NCBI RefSeq assembly: GCF_040215105.1
Contig: NZ_CP157875.1
Coordinates: 2,099,501-2,163,500 of the forward strand
Origin: Aeromonas veronii
GTDB taxonomy: Bacteria > Pseudomonadota > Gammaproteobacteria > Enterobacterales > Aeromonadaceae
Direction: 5' to 3'
DNA length: 64,000 nucleotides
Below, in pieces: positions 63,536 through 64,000 of the stretch (position 1 is its first letter; each line of letters begins with the position of its first letter). Below the pieces are notes generated by a model. The model was given only the letters and a program-made list of their open reading frames with translations. It was not told the origin of the DNA and ran no database searches. The position numbers and the translations under genes are program-made.

Positions 63536-64000
63536 TTACTTGACGCGCATGCCGGGCTGGGCGCCTTCCTGGGGCTCCAGGATCCAGAGATCCTTGCCGC
63601 CTGGACCAGCTGCCAGCACCATGCCCTCGGACATGCCGAAGCGCATCTTGCGCGGGGCCAGGTTGGCCACCATCACGGTCAGCTTGCCTTCCAGATCTTC
63701 CGGGTTGTAGGCGGACTTGATGCCGGCGAATACCTGACGGGTTTCACCACCAAGGTCGAGCTGCAGTTTTAGCAGCTTCTCCGCTTCCGGCACGGCTTCG
63801 GCCTTCTTGATGAGCGCAACACGCAGATCCAGCTTGGCGAAATCCTCATAGGCGATGGTGTCGCTGATGGGGTCATCCGCCAGGGGGCCGGCCGGCTTCT
63901 TGCTCTGCTCCTTGGCGAGATCTTCCTTGGACGCTTCCACCATGGCCTCGACCTTGGCAGGTTCGATACGGGCGAAGAGCGCCTTGAACGGAGTCAGCTG
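63536..64000 (-). CDS. metG: Methionyl-tRNA synthetase, C-terminal 154 residues (runs off the window)
   Basis: Only the C-terminal part is in the window, in frame to base 64000. The end of the anticodon-binding region ([13 protein letters not shown]) is followed by a linker and the tRNA-binding/dimerisation domain ([20 protein letters not shown], then [20 protein letters not shown], ending QPGMRVK). These match E. coli MetG closely. The catalytic part lies to the right of the window. Confidence 0.97.
   Translation of the reverse strand, partial: QLTPFKALFARIEPAKVEAMVEASKEDLAKEQSKKPAGPLADDPISDTIAYEDFAKLDLRVALIKKAEAVPEAEKLLKLQLDLGGETRQVFAGIKSAYNPEDLEGKLTVMVANLAPRKMRFGMSEGMVLAAGPGGKDLWILEPQEGAQPGMRVK

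Noticed and set aside
1-64000. CRISPR arrays, insertion sequences, tRNA and rRNA genes
   Set aside because: I looked for regularly spaced repeats, transposase motifs and inverted ends, cloverleaf-type sequences and rRNA segments and saw none; a covariance-model scan would be the firm test for RNA genes.

Overview
The window is ordinary gammaproteobacterial chromosome, GC-rich and densely coded. I read it as Aeromonas. Gene order and protein details fit that genus: divergent cra and fruBKA, E. coli-like minCDE, ycgL, nrdAB-yfaE and ubiG-gyrA blocks, an E. coli-length RplY, a GyrA with an acidic insertion, and an ExeM-type extracellular nuclease. I cannot name the species. No rRNA, tRNA, CRISPR, prophage or insertion sequence was seen. 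Two genes run off the edges: purT on the left and metG on the right.

Layout. 1-8.4 kb: purT, an EamA permease, azoR, a 58-residue membrane protein, a coupled MarR-DUF4250 pair, a UPF0149-like protein, cvfB with a DUF1289/CWC protein, and mtgA with two DUF440 paralogues around it. 8.6-11.8 kb: minCDE, with ycgL and an MltB-family lytic transglycosylase divergent from it. 12-17 kb: two tandem L-serine dehydratases, ppnP and a DAACS symporter. 17-22 kb: a LiuR-like MerR regulator divergent from a thiolase, then pfkA, tpiA and elyC. 22-24.3 kb: DoxX and a RES/Xre toxin-antitoxin pair, the most accessory-looking stretch, lying between two near-identical terminators. 24.3-31.3 kb: a TyrP-type permease, cra/fruBKA and a DUF1289 protein.

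31.5-38.8 kb: a secreted NTF2-like protein, mltA, yfaE-nrdB-nrdA with a rich control region, and gph-ubiG. 39.7-46 kb: gyrA, a YjiH-type membrane protein, a LuxR-type regulator and a CBS protein. 46-51.5 kb: hrpA (TTG start), a FimV-like LysM protein and rplY. 51.6-54.4 kb: selD-selU-gloC, with overlapping genes. 54.7-64 kb: a half-size EamA protein, a GST, rlmI, exeM, a chemoreceptor, acyP, a CHAD protein and metG.

Themes are sugar metabolism and its control (cra, fruBKA, pfkA, tpiA), peptidoglycan turnover (mtgA, mltA, an MltB-family enzyme, elyC), division-site placement (min), dNTP supply tied to replication (NrdR and DnaA boxes upstream of nrdA), serine breakdown, selenium use in tRNA, and extracellular DNA degradation. 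The clearest regulatory signals are two Cra operators between cra and fruB, paired NrdR boxes plus paired DnaA boxes at nrdA, an FNR-like palindrome upstream of tpiA, and a palindrome over the predicted promoter of the yjiH-like gene. I found no wholly new multi-gene system. The best candidates for undescribed biology are the MarR-DUF4250 pair, the paired DUF440 proteins, the UPF0149-like protein, the RES/Xre locus and the selD-selU-gloC coupling.
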